Origin: CAZLQR01 sp964366455
GTDB lineage: Bacteria > Patescibacteriota > Microgenomatia > UBA1406 > GWC2-37-13
NCBI GenBank assembly: GCA_964366455.1
Contig: CAYISZ010000017.1
Span: 1-16,372 of the forward strand
Direction of reading: 5' to 3'
DNA: 16,372 nt
In this document: positions 6,172 through 12,477 of the stretch, in pieces
Position numbering within the stretch: position 1 is the first letter of the stretch
Layout of the letters: each line of letters begins with the position of its first letter
Made by a program: the position numbers and the translations under genes
The notes under the pieces: model-generated
Told to the model about the DNA's origin: nothing
Databases searched by the model: none
Seen by the model: the letters and a program-made list of their open reading frames with translations, nothing else

Positions 6172-6849
6172 ATGATTAGTTTTCAAAATGTCTCAATGCA
6201 GTTTCCTATGGGAAACGCTGCTCTGCGGGACATCACCTTCGAGATTAAGGAAAATGAGTTTGTATTCTTGGTTGGACCGTCAGGTGCAGGTAAAACAACA
6301 ATTCTCAAGCTTATCTTAAGACAACTCATTCCCTCCGCTGGCACTATACTTGTGAACAATATGGAAATTACCTCACCTGAGTTTAATCAAACTGAGGACC
6401 TTCGCAGGATGATGGGTGTTGTTTTTCAGGACTTTAAAATTCTTCCGGACAAAAACGTTTTCGAGAACATCGCTATGAGTCTTCGCATTCAGTCGGTGTC
6501 CCGCTCTCAGATTGAGTCAGAGGTACAGCAAGCTTTAGAATTGGTTAGTCTCAAACATAAAGAACAAGCCTTCCCTGCCCAGATGTCTGCAGGAGAACTT
6601 CAACGAATTGCAATTGCACGCGCTATTGTTGGAAATCGCGACATTATAGTAGCCGATGAGCCCACAGGAAATCTAGATCCAAAAACCTCATGGGAAATTA
6701 TGAAAATATTTAAAAAACTTGAAGGTAAAAAAACCATACTATTTGCCACTCACAATAGTGATATTGTTAATAGCATGAGAAAGCGAGTCTTTGTTATGAA
6801 AGATGGAGAGCTCAAGAAAGATATTAAAAAAGGAGGTTATGACCTATGA
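6172..6849 (+). CDS. ftsE: Cell-division ABC transporter ATP-binding protein FtsE
   Basis: FtsE is the cytoplasmic ATPase of the FtsEX complex, which controls septal peptidoglycan hydrolases. All ABC motifs are present in the 225 aa: Walker A GPSGAGKTT (35-43), Q-loop VVFQDFKIL (about 83-91), signature MSAGEL (138-143, with S-A-G-E in place of the common L-S-G-G/E), Walker B IIVADE (158-163) and the H-loop His194. The QDFKIL segment and DEPTGNLDP are typical of FtsE. The TGA stop overlaps the ftsX ATG by 4 nt (ATGA), so the two are translationally coupled. The operon continues to the M23 hydrolase gene. Confidence 0.95.
   Translation: MISFQNVSMQFPMGNAALRDITFEIKENEFVFLVGPSGAGKTTILKLILRQLIPSAGTILVNNMEITSPEFNQTEDLRRMMGVVFQDFKILPDKNVFENIAMSLRIQSVSRSQIESEVQQALELVSLKHKEQAFPAQMSAGELQRIAIARAIVGNRDIIVADEPTGNLDPKTSWEIMKIFKKLEGKKTILFATHNSDIVNSMRKRVFVMKDGELKKDIKKGGYDL
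6830..6837 (+). promoter_or_regulatory. Strong ribosome-binding site for ftsX
   Basis: AAGGAGGT, a full anti-Shine-Dalgarno match, lies inside the ftsE 3' end with GGAGG ending 9 nt before the ftsX ATG. It shows that SD-led initiation exists in this organism, in contrast to the leaderless-type heads of transcription units. Confidence 0.85.
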
Positions 6850-7742
6850 ACGAAATTTTTACCTCAATTAAAAGAACTCCCTACCAGTCATTCGCCTCAT
6901 TTTTGATTCTGTTCTTCACTCTATTCCTTGCAGTTTTTCTATTTGGAATGACAACATTTTTTAATGGAATTCTTTCGTATGTAGAAACTAAACCACAGGT
7001 TACCGTCTACTTCGAAAATGAAACAAAAGAAAGTTCTATTGGATCTATAAGACAACAACTGGTAGATTCAGGCAAGGTTGCTGAGGTAAAGTACACATCC
7101 AAGCAAGACGCTTTGAAAATCTATAAGAGCCTGAACAAGAATAATCCTCTCCTTTTAGAGATGGTCAGTGCCGACATTCTACCAGCATCACTTGAGATTT
7201 ACGCGAAAAAAGTCTCTGATCTGCCTCAGATTGCCGATCAACTGAATAAATTAACTGGCGTTGACGAGGTCGTCTACCAACGAGATGTTATCGATAAACT
7301 TTTGTCATTAACTACGATGCTTCGGCGCGTCTCTGTCTTTATTCTCGCATTCTTAGTGGTTGTTGTTTTCATAGTTCTTATGACCACTACAGCATTCAAG
7401 ATAGCTCTAAAAAAAGAAGAAATTGAACTGCTCCGCCTTCTGGGAGCATCACACTCGTACGTGAGATGGCCATTTCTTAAAGAAGGAATGTTCTTTGGTT
7501 TCGCTAGCGGAAGCATAGCCTTTACAATCTACTACTCAATTTTCTTCATACTCCAGCCATTTTTTAGCTCCTATCTTTCAGGTATCCCCGATCTTCAGTT
7601 TGTAGGATTAGGCTCCTACGGTCTATTTGTCTGGCCCCCTAGCCCCCTATTTATTCTTCTATCCTATGTATTAACTGTGTTGGCTGGTATCGGCATAGGA
7701 TACTTTGGAAACTATCTATCCACGTCAAAGTACATTAAATAG
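6846..7742 (+). CDS. ftsX: Cell-division permease-like protein FtsX
   Basis: FtsX is the membrane half of FtsEX. It carries no substrate; it passes FtsE ATPase cycles to an extracytoplasmic hydrolase. The 298-aa protein has the expected four membrane segments: about 14-36, 161-183, 208-235 and 258-285. An extracytoplasmic domain of about 120 residues lies between the first two (KPQVTVYFENETKES... to VDEVVYQRDVIDKL). The motif KKEEIELLRLLGASHSYVRWPF after the second segment is typical of FtsX. It overlaps ftsE by 4 nt and has a strong SD. The extracytoplasmic domain is the likely docking site for the coiled coil of the next gene's product, 35 bp downstream. Confidence 0.93.
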   Translation: MNEIFTSIKRTPYQSFASFLILFFTLFLAVFLFGMTTFFNGILSYVETKPQVTVYFENETKESSIGSIRQQLVDSGKVAEVKYTSKQDALKIYKSLNKNNPLLLEMVSADILPASLEIYAKKVSDLPQIADQLNKLTGVDEVVYQRDVIDKLLSLTTMLRRVSVFILAFLVVVVFIVLMTTTAFKIALKKEEIELLRLLGASHSYVRWPFLKEGMFFGFASGSIAFTIYYSIFFILQPFFSSYLSGIPDLQFVGLGSYGLFVWPPSPLFILLSYVLTVLAGIGIGYFGNYLSTSKYIK

Positions 7743-7770
7743 TTTTTAGTTCTTAGTTTTTAGTTCTTAA
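7743..7770. repeat. Tandem TTTTTAGTTCTTA word repeat before the M23 gene
   Basis: Two head-to-tail copies of a 14-nt unit (TTTTTAGTTCTTAG, then TTTTTAGTTCTTAA) fill the ftsX-M23 gap. The same TTAGTTCTTA word appears in the palindrome before fusA (14590-14641). CTTAAT at 7766-7771 would sit 6 nt before the M23 ATG, a weak possible -10 box. Confidence 0.6.
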
Positions 7771-7777
7771 TTTCTAA

Positions 7778-8893
7778 ATGAGACGCATTCTTGCTTTTCT
7801 AACCCTAACCTTTCTACTTCTTGCTACTGGAGTAGCCATCTCAAAAGCTCAAAGTTGTAGTGGCATTAGCAAAGAAGAATGTAACAAACTAATAAATGAA
7901 ACCGAGCAGAAATTGGCTAGCACACGTGATCAAAAAAAAACTCTCTCATCGCAAATTGATTTTATGGACACGCAGATTTATCTAACGGAACTCCGTATAC
8001 AAGATGCTGAAAGAAAAATAGAACAGACAGCAAATGAAATTGAAAATCTTAAAGGACGTATTGTTACGCTAAACTCATCACTCGATCATATTAGTAAATT
8101 ACTACTTGAAAAAATAATTGAAGGCTACAAACGTCGTGAAGTTCCGTTATTCTCAATCTTTATAGACCCTGATACGGCATCTACCATGTTCAATCGTCTT
8201 AAGTACGCTAAGGTTGCTGAAGAGAACGACAGAAAGCTTGCCTTCCAAGTACAGCAAGCAAAACTAAATTTTGAACAACAGAAAAACCTGCGCGAGGAGA
8301 AACAAAAGGAGTTAGCTGAGCTTGAGGCTGCACTAGAAAATCAGAAGTCTGCTCTAGACGCTCAAAAGGAGCAGAAGCAGGAACTTCTTATCACAACCCA
8401 AAATGATGAGGCAAAGTTTCAACTTCTGTTAGCTCATTTGAGAGCTGACGCCACATCGATTAACTCAGCTCTTGGAAATGTGGGAGAAAAAATTGGGCCA
8501 GTTAACAAGGGCGATGTTATAGCCGGAGTCGGATCTACAGGCTGTTCCACAGGTCCACATCTACATCTTGAGGTTTACACCGATGCTAAGGTAGAAGGCG
8601 GTCGCGTGGTTGGAAATAGAGTCAATCCGCAGTCGTATTTGGAAAACGGATCCTATCAACAACCTATTCCTGGATATTCAGGCAACGTCACAACTTGGTA
8701 CGGAGAAGTCTATTTTCTGGGCACGCATACCGGGATAGATATGGCGGCGCCTATGAATACTCCTATTAGAGCGATGGAATCGGGAGAAGCGTATACCACA
8801 TCTGCCACATGTAGCTATAATGGCTCACTTGGAAAAGGAATTGTAATTGATCATAAAAATGGCCTTGTTACGTTGTATTGGCATATTCCATAA
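7778..8893 (+). CDS. Exported coiled-coil M23 peptidoglycan hydrolase with circularly permuted catalytic domain
   Basis: An EnvC/PcsB-position protein of 371 aa, likely the hydrolase controlled by FtsEX. A signal peptide covers about 1-24 (RRILAFLTLTFLLLATGVA, then cleavage near KAQS). Residues about 28-225 are long coiled coils rich in Glu/Lys/Gln. The M23 (LytM) motifs come in unusual order. GDVIAGVGSTGCSTGPHLHLE, normally the C-terminal end, comes first with H261, H263 and E265 and continues to VNPQSYLENG. Then come TTWYG and HTGID (H317, D321), and last TLYWHIP with H369, three residues from the C terminus. All zinc and catalytic residues are present (H263, H317, D321; H261, H369), so the domain should be active. 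The stop follows directly; nothing homologous is seen beyond it. Confidence 0.9.
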   Translation: MRRILAFLTLTFLLLATGVAISKAQSCSGISKEECNKLINETEQKLASTRDQKKTLSSQIDFMDTQIYLTELRIQDAERKIEQTANEIENLKGRIVTLNSSLDHISKLLLEKIIEGYKRREVPLFSIFIDPDTASTMFNRLKYAKVAEENDRKLAFQVQQAKLNFEQQKNLREEKQKELAELEAALENQKSALDAQKEQKQELLITTQNDEAKFQLLLAHLRADATSINSALGNVGEKIGPVNKGDVIAGVGSTGCSTGPHLHLEVYTDAKVEGGRVVGNRVNPQSYLENGSYQQPIPGYSGNVTTWYGEVYFLGTHTGIDMAAPMNTPIRAMESGEAYTTSATCSYNGSLGKGIVIDHKNGLVTLYWHIP

Positions 8894-8968
8894 ACTTAGC
8901 GTCTACTCTCTCTAAACCACCCATTTTGTAGCATATAAGCGACTGACAAGTGCTCTCAAAACCTGTAA

Positions 8969-9026
8969 CTTGTAGCCTGTAGCTCAAGTTTTCTTGGGTT
9001 ATAAGCTACAAGCTTCGAGCTACAAG
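8969..9026. repeat. CTTGTAGC/GCTACAAG palindromic element before radC
   Basis: CTTGTAGC (8969-8976) is answered by GCTACAAG at 9005-9012 and 9019-9026. TGTAGCT (8978-8984) and AGCTACA (9004-9010) form a 7-bp stem with an inner CAAG-TTTT-CTTG hairpin. The element ends 2 nt before the codon where radC should start. It is not followed by a T-tract, so it is not an obvious terminator. Confidence 0.7.
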
Positions 9027-9028
9027 AT

Positions 9029-9691
9029 ATCAAAATTAAAGATCTACCCAGTGTTGATAGACCTCGAGAGAAACTTCTGAGGTACGGAAGCGCGAGTCGT
9101 CTTAAGACGGATGAGCTTTTTGCAATCATTTTAGGTACAGGGAGGAAGGGAGAAAATGTTTTGGCGCTCGCTAGAAGAATTGTAAAAATTCTTCGTGACT
9201 CCGATCCTACTTCTCTATTTAAAAATCTTGAAGAGACTAAGGGAATCGGACAAACAAAAACTGCCCAGATTTTAGCTGTAATCGAGCTTCGTAAAAGATT
9301 GAATGATATTTATGAAACTAAGGATATACTCTCGCCAGCCGACATCTGGAAGGATATGCTTCCCACGCACACAAGTAAAAAAGAACATTTCTACGTGTAC
9401 TACCTAGATACCAGAAACAGCATTATCAAAAAAGAACTCATCTCGCTCGGCTCTCTAAACGCAAGTATCGTACACCCACGTGAGGTTTTTGAACCTGCAG
9501 TTCGCAACTTATGTGCGCATATTATTCTTAGCCACAATCACCCATCCGGAGACTCTACTCCCTCTGAAGCTGATGTGCTTGTTACCAAAAAACTTCAAAA
9601 TGCTGGCAAGATTATGGACATTGAGGTTCTCGATCATGTCGTAGTCTGCGAAAAAGGCTTCACAAGCATGAAGGAAAAAGGACTCATGTAA
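9029..9691 (+). CDS. radC: RadC family JAB/MPN-domain protein; start codon unclear
   Basis: A 220-aa RadC-like protein if read from ATC 9029. It has an N-terminal helix-hairpin-helix-like region and a C-terminal JAMM/MPN metalloprotease-like domain. The domain shows LNASIVHPREVFEPA, SHNHPSGD (H169 and H171) and D182 in PSEAD, the metal ligands; the true biochemical role of RadC is unsettled. The 5' end matches the family well from the first codon (KIKDLPSVDRPREKLL). However, the codon in the usual Met position is ATC, and no ATG, GTG or TTG lies between the in-frame TAA at 9002 and it. The first standard start is TTG 9161, which would delete 44 conserved residues. Either a rare ATC/ATT start is used, or the 5' end was altered by the adjoining repeat or by a sequence error. 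nth follows 15 bp downstream. Confidence 0.8.
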   Translation: MKIKDLPSVDRPREKLLRYGSASRLKTDELFAIILGTGRKGENVLALARRIVKILRDSDPTSLFKNLEETKGIGQTKTAQILAVIELRKRLNDIYETKDILSPADIWKDMLPTHTSKKEHFYVYYLDTRNSIIKKELISLGSLNASIVHPREVFEPAVRNLCAHIILSHNHPSGDSTPSEADVLVTKKLQNAGKIMDIEVLDHVVVCEKGFTSMKEKGLM

Positions 9692-9700
9692 TGGTAATAT
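9692..9700 (+). promoter_or_regulatory. Candidate extended -10 for nth
   Basis: TGGTAATAT overlaps the radC stop and ends 6 nt before ATG 9707. The hexamer TAATAT matches TATAAT at only 4 of 6 and no -35 is visible. The call depends on the shared 6-nt geometry. Confidence 0.3.
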
Positions 9701-9706
9701 TCATGC

Positions 9707-10333
9707 ATGGAAAAGAAAAAGCGGTTAGCTACTCTCATCAACAAGGAACTAGCAAAGTTATTTCCAGATGCCAAATGTGCCCTGAATTACTCGAATCCTT
9801 GGGAGTTGTTGGTTGCGGTTATACTATCAGCCCAATGCACAGACAAAAAGGTTAATGAGGTTACCGTGAAGTTATTTAATAAGTACAGAACTCTTTCTGA
9901 CTACGTGAAAACAAAACCCGAAGAGTTTGAAAAGGACATCTACTCTACTGGATTCTACAAAGCTAAGACAAAAAATATATTAGCCGCAGCTAAGATGGTG
10001 CAGAGTGAATTTAAAGGAAAGATTCCCAAAACAATGAGCGAGATGCTTCGAATTCCCGGTGTGGCTAGAAAAACTGCCAATGTAGTACTTGGAAATGCAC
10101 ATGGTGTTATTGTTGGCATAGCTGTCGATACGCACGTAATAAGACTCACTCGATTGTTCGGCCTTACTAAAGAATCAAATCCTGTAAAGATTGAGGATGA
10201 TCTTATGAAGCTACTACCTCAGGAAGAGTGGTTTAATTTCACAAATCGCTTAATTGCCTACGGCAGAACTTACTGTTTCGCAAAGAAACATGACCACCTC
10301 AAATGTCCATTGACCAAAATTCTAAGAAACTAA
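9707..10333 (+). CDS. nth: Endonuclease III-like DNA glycosylase/AP lyase with a degenerate FeS site
   Basis: A base-excision repair enzyme that removes oxidised pyrimidines and cuts at the abasic site. The 208-aa protein has the usual length and the helix-hairpin-helix LRIPGVARKTANVVLG, with catalytic Lys122. The catalytic Asp141 lies in VDTHVIRLTRLFGL. The C-terminal [4Fe-4S] loop should read C-x6-C-x2-C-x5-C. Here only C190 and C200 remain; position 197 is His and position 206 is Leu. The cluster is therefore probably absent. It follows radC closely and may share its transcript or use its own weak promoter. It converges on dinB. Family assignment is firm; substrate choice (Nth or a related glycosylase) is less certain. 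Confidence 0.92.
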   Translation: MEKKKRLATLINKELAKLFPDAKCALNYSNPWELLVAVILSAQCTDKKVNEVTVKLFNKYRTLSDYVKTKPEEFEKDIYSTGFYKAKTKNILAAAKMVQSEFKGKIPKTMSEMLRIPGVARKTANVVLGNAHGVIVGIAVDTHVIRLTRLFGLTKESNPVKIEDDLMKLLPQEEWFNFTNRLIAYGRTYCFAKKHDHLKCPLTKILRN

Positions 10334-10342
10334 GACTTAATT

Positions 10343-10441
10343 TGAAATTTGAATTTTTTAATTTGAATTCAAGGTCTAATGTTTTAATTTTTAATCATTT
10401 CAAATTGATTTTAAATTTCGAATTTTAAACTTCAAATTTCA
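10343..10441. repeat. AT-rich palindrome between the convergent nth and dinB genes
   Basis: Perfect 11-bp ends TGAAATTTGAA (10343-10353) and TTCAAATTTCA (10431-10441) bound a 99-bp stretch of AATTTGAA-type words. The right arm supplies the last two codons and the stop of dinB. It may act as a two-way terminator by its fold, but no GC-rich stem is present. It resembles the A-C elements in words but not in overall sequence. Confidence 0.6.
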
Positions 10442-11685
10442 TAGAAGGGAATCTTTAGCATACGCTCTGGTTTCTTTTTGATCATCCTGTCCTTGTCCAG
10501 AAGTTTACTTCCAAAGTCCACTTTTTCCGAAGCGACCAGATCATAAATTTTCTTAAGCTTATCTTCCTTTTCACCACCAACATCAAACAATCCCTGTTGA
10601 ACAGCGTTACTATCCTGCAGATCGGAGATCGAGCACCCAGCCGCACGGTAAACAACCCCTTCTTTATAAATCCGTGAAAATCCAGCAATAAGCTCATCCC
10701 TTATTAGTAGCGGAAGGTTGGTCTTTTGGTACAGAGATACTTCTGTTGTGTGGTACGCAAAACGCTGTGTCTTTAAAAATATATGAACTTTTCCCACTAC
10801 GTAACGCAGACTTCTAGCTTTTTCAAAAGCATCCTCTATGTGGTGGATGGTTTTAGATAGGAGAAGTTGTTTGTCATTTGTAGCAGGAGAAAAGGTTGCT
10901 GTCCTTGAAATTGTGTTATAGCTCTCCTTCTCGGAGGTATTTATGGTGTATATTTTTTGCCCTCTGAGCTCATGCCAAATTTCTCTGTAAGGCTTTGCAA
11001 GGCGCCCATCCAAAAAGAAGCTCTCTGGTTTGTTGGCAAAGTCCAGTGCAGTCTTTATACCTAGCTTGGTGAGGTAGGATGTGGTCTGGTGACCTATACC
11101 CCAAACGTCACTAATGGGCACTTTGCTCAGAAATTCAGGTATCCTACGACCTGGGACCATGGTGATACCCTCAGGCTTGCGGTAGGCCGACGCTAGCTTC
11201 GCCAGTGACTTGGTGAGAGATATTCCGACCGAGATTGATATACTCAGCTCAGCACGTACTTTTCGCTGTATAGTGGCTCCAATCTCAAGGTACCCTAGCC
11301 CTAGCGGTCTACGCATGCCTTTGATATCCAAAAATCCCTCGTCCATTGAGTAAATCTCCATCTCCGGAGAGTACTGTCGAGCTATATCGAACATCTTCTT
11401 CGAGTAGAGCTGAAATAGCCCAAAGTCCGAGTCCACAAAGATGGCATTGGGGCATAGTCGCTTAATTTCGTGACTCAGCATTCCCCTTTTAACACCGGTT
11501 GCCTTAGCCTCGTACGAGAAGGCTGTTGCTAAGCCTCGTTCTCGACCGACAATTACCGGCTTACCACGAAGTGATGGATAGGCCGACTGCATAACAGATG
11601 CAAAAAAGGCATCGGCATCCATATGAAGGATCACATTTGACCAAGAATTAATAGGAGCCCACGGAAAATAAGTAGAGTCACTCAT
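10432..11685 (-). CDS. dinB: Y-family translesion DNA polymerase (DinB/UmuC type)
   Basis: An error-prone polymerase that bypasses damaged template bases. The 417-aa protein shows the palm metal motifs MDADAFFAS (D23) and YSMDEGFLD (D115, E116), and the fingers region SYEAKATGVKRGM. The SISVGISLTKSLAKLAS block and the helix-hairpin-helix VWGIGHQTTSYLTKLGI follow. A little-finger domain ends near residue 355. QQGLF at 363-367 fits a beta-clamp-binding peptide (Q-x-x-L-F). The start MSDSTYFPW is set by the ATG at 11685, 7 nt after a TATACT -10 box. The promoter contains a LexA-type palindrome, so SOS induction is likely. The last two codons and the TGA stop lie in the intergenic palindrome. DinB or UmuC subfamily cannot be separated with certainty. 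Confidence 0.93.
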   Translation of the reverse strand: MSDSTYFPWAPINSWSNVILHMDADAFFASVMQSAYPSLRGKPVIVGRERGLATAFSYEAKATGVKRGMLSHEIKRLCPNAIFVDSDFGLFQLYSKKMFDIARQYSPEMEIYSMDEGFLDIKGMRRPLGLGYLEIGATIQRKVRAELSISISVGISLTKSLAKLASAYRKPEGITMVPGRRIPEFLSKVPISDVWGIGHQTTSYLTKLGIKTALDFANKPESFFLDGRLAKPYREIWHELRGQKIYTINTSEKESYNTISRTATFSPATNDKQLLLSKTIHHIEDAFEKARSLRYVVGKVHIFLKTQRFAYHTTEVSLYQKTNLPLLIRDELIAGFSRIYKEGVVYRAAGCSISDLQDSNAVQQGLFDVGGEKEDKLKKIYDLVASEKVDFGSKLLDKDRMIKKKPERMLKIPFYEI

Positions 11686-11692
11686 GCAGATT

Positions 11693-11722
11693 AGTATAGT
11701 GAACGAATGTTCACTAAGTCAA
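11693..11722 (-). promoter_or_regulatory. dinB promoter, predicted leaderless
   Basis: On the minus strand TTGACT (11717-11722), an 18-nt spacer and TATACT (11693-11698), ending 7 nt before ATG 11685. Both hexamers match consensus at 5 of 6. Confidence 0.7.
11698..11715. promoter_or_regulatory. LexA/DinR-type SOS box over the dinB promoter
   Basis: AGTGAACGAATGTTCACT has perfect 7-bp inverted arms around a 4-nt centre. It contains GAAC-N4-GTTC, the core of the Gram-positive LexA (DinR) box. It occupies the -35/-10 spacer and overlaps the -10 by one base, ideal for repression. No lexA gene is in the window. Confidence 0.75.
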
Positions 11723-11726
11723 GGGA

Positions 11727-12365
11727 TCAATATCTCTTCTCGACCGCAGTTACTTTGCCGCCCTCAATAAATAAATATTGAGCAATTCCATAGTTATTAA
11801 ATCCGCTATTTATGTAGCGGCTATCAGTATCAATCTCTGCAAAATGCGTGTGCCCTGTTACCAAAAATTCGTTCTCTTTAAACCGGCCAGTTATTTTATT
11901 CTTGATATGGTTATTGAATCTCGAATACGCAAATCTTATAAAGGTCTTGCCCAAGATTTTAAATATTATATTTTCTACACTTTCCAATATCACTCGAGAG
12001 AATGCTGGAAGCTCGGGAAGATGAAGAAGCAGGTCACCATGCTCAACAAAATACGTATTTTTTCCTGACTTAAAGTTATACTGCTTCATCTGTCTGCCAG
12101 AAAATAAATTCGTACGAGAGTCTGCGAGACTCTCCTTATCGTGATTACCAAACAAGTAGATTGCTTGCTTCTTTTTTAAAAGAGGGAATAATTCCTTAGC
12201 CCAAGTAGATGTGACAAAATCATTAAAACTATATGCCATTCCTTCCCAAAAATCCCCGTTTATAATTACTCGATCTACCTGCTCAATCGCGCTCTTAAGT
12301 ACTTCAAACTTTTTAGGTTCAAATTTTGGAGTTAGATGAGTATCGGAGAAGATAAGATATTTCAT
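11727..12365 (-). CDS. Calcineurin-like metallophosphoesterase
   Basis: A 212-aa two-metal phosphoesterase of unknown substrate. All family motifs are visible: FSDTH near the start (D8, H10), NGDFWEG, FGNHDKE, VEHGD and VTGHTHFAEI. The size and GNHD/HGD/GHTH spacing resemble LpxH-like or YfcE-like single-domain enzymes. Nothing nearby points to lipid A synthesis, so LpxH activity should not be assumed. The open frame reaches TTG 12380, but that adds five residues from the repeat copy C. ATG 12365 starts MKYLIFSDTHL, the family's normal beginning. The gene may follow the fusA operon by read-through across the repeat. No convincing promoter or SD was found. Confidence 0.88.
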   Translation of the reverse strand: MKYLIFSDTHLTPKFEPKKFEVLKSAIEQVDRVIINGDFWEGMAYSFNDFVTSTWAKELFPLLKKKQAIYLFGNHDKESLADSRTNLFSGRQMKQYNFKSGKNTYFVEHGDLLLHLPELPAFSRVILESVENIIFKILGKTFIRFAYSRFNNHIKNKITGRFKENEFLVTGHTHFAEIDTDSRYINSGFNNYGIAQYLFIEGGKVTAVEKRY

Positions 12366-12372
12366 AAATCCA

Positions 12373-12471
12373 AATTTCAAAGCTCAAATATCAAATAAAA
12401 TCTAAAGTCTAAATATTTGAATTTAAGATTTTGAACTTTGTTTGATTATTGGGATTTTGATATTTGAAATT
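12373..12471. repeat. Palindromic intergenic element, copy C
   Basis: A 99-bp element bounded by AATTTCAAA and TTTGAAATT, between the fusA stop and the phosphoesterase start. It shares the AAAGCTCAAATATCAAA left part with copy B and differs from the right 45 nt of copy A at 3 positions. Its TTGATA replaces TTGACA, and no plus-strand gene lies downstream. Confidence 0.8.
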
Positions 12472-12477
12472 ACTAGT

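Noticed and set aside
6798..6849. UGA recoded as glycine, as in some CPR lineages
   Set aside because: ftsE and dinB end at TGA with full-length family size, and RF2, which reads UGA as stop, is encoded here.
8640..8960. The M23 gene as a prematurely stopped enzyme or a duplicated domain
   Set aside because: Each catalytic motif occurs once in the protein, all are present, and no M23 sequence continues after the stop in any frame. Permutation explains the order better.
12366..12380. Phosphoesterase start at TTG 12380
   Set aside because: The added five residues come from repeat copy C; ATG 12365 gives the normal family N terminus.
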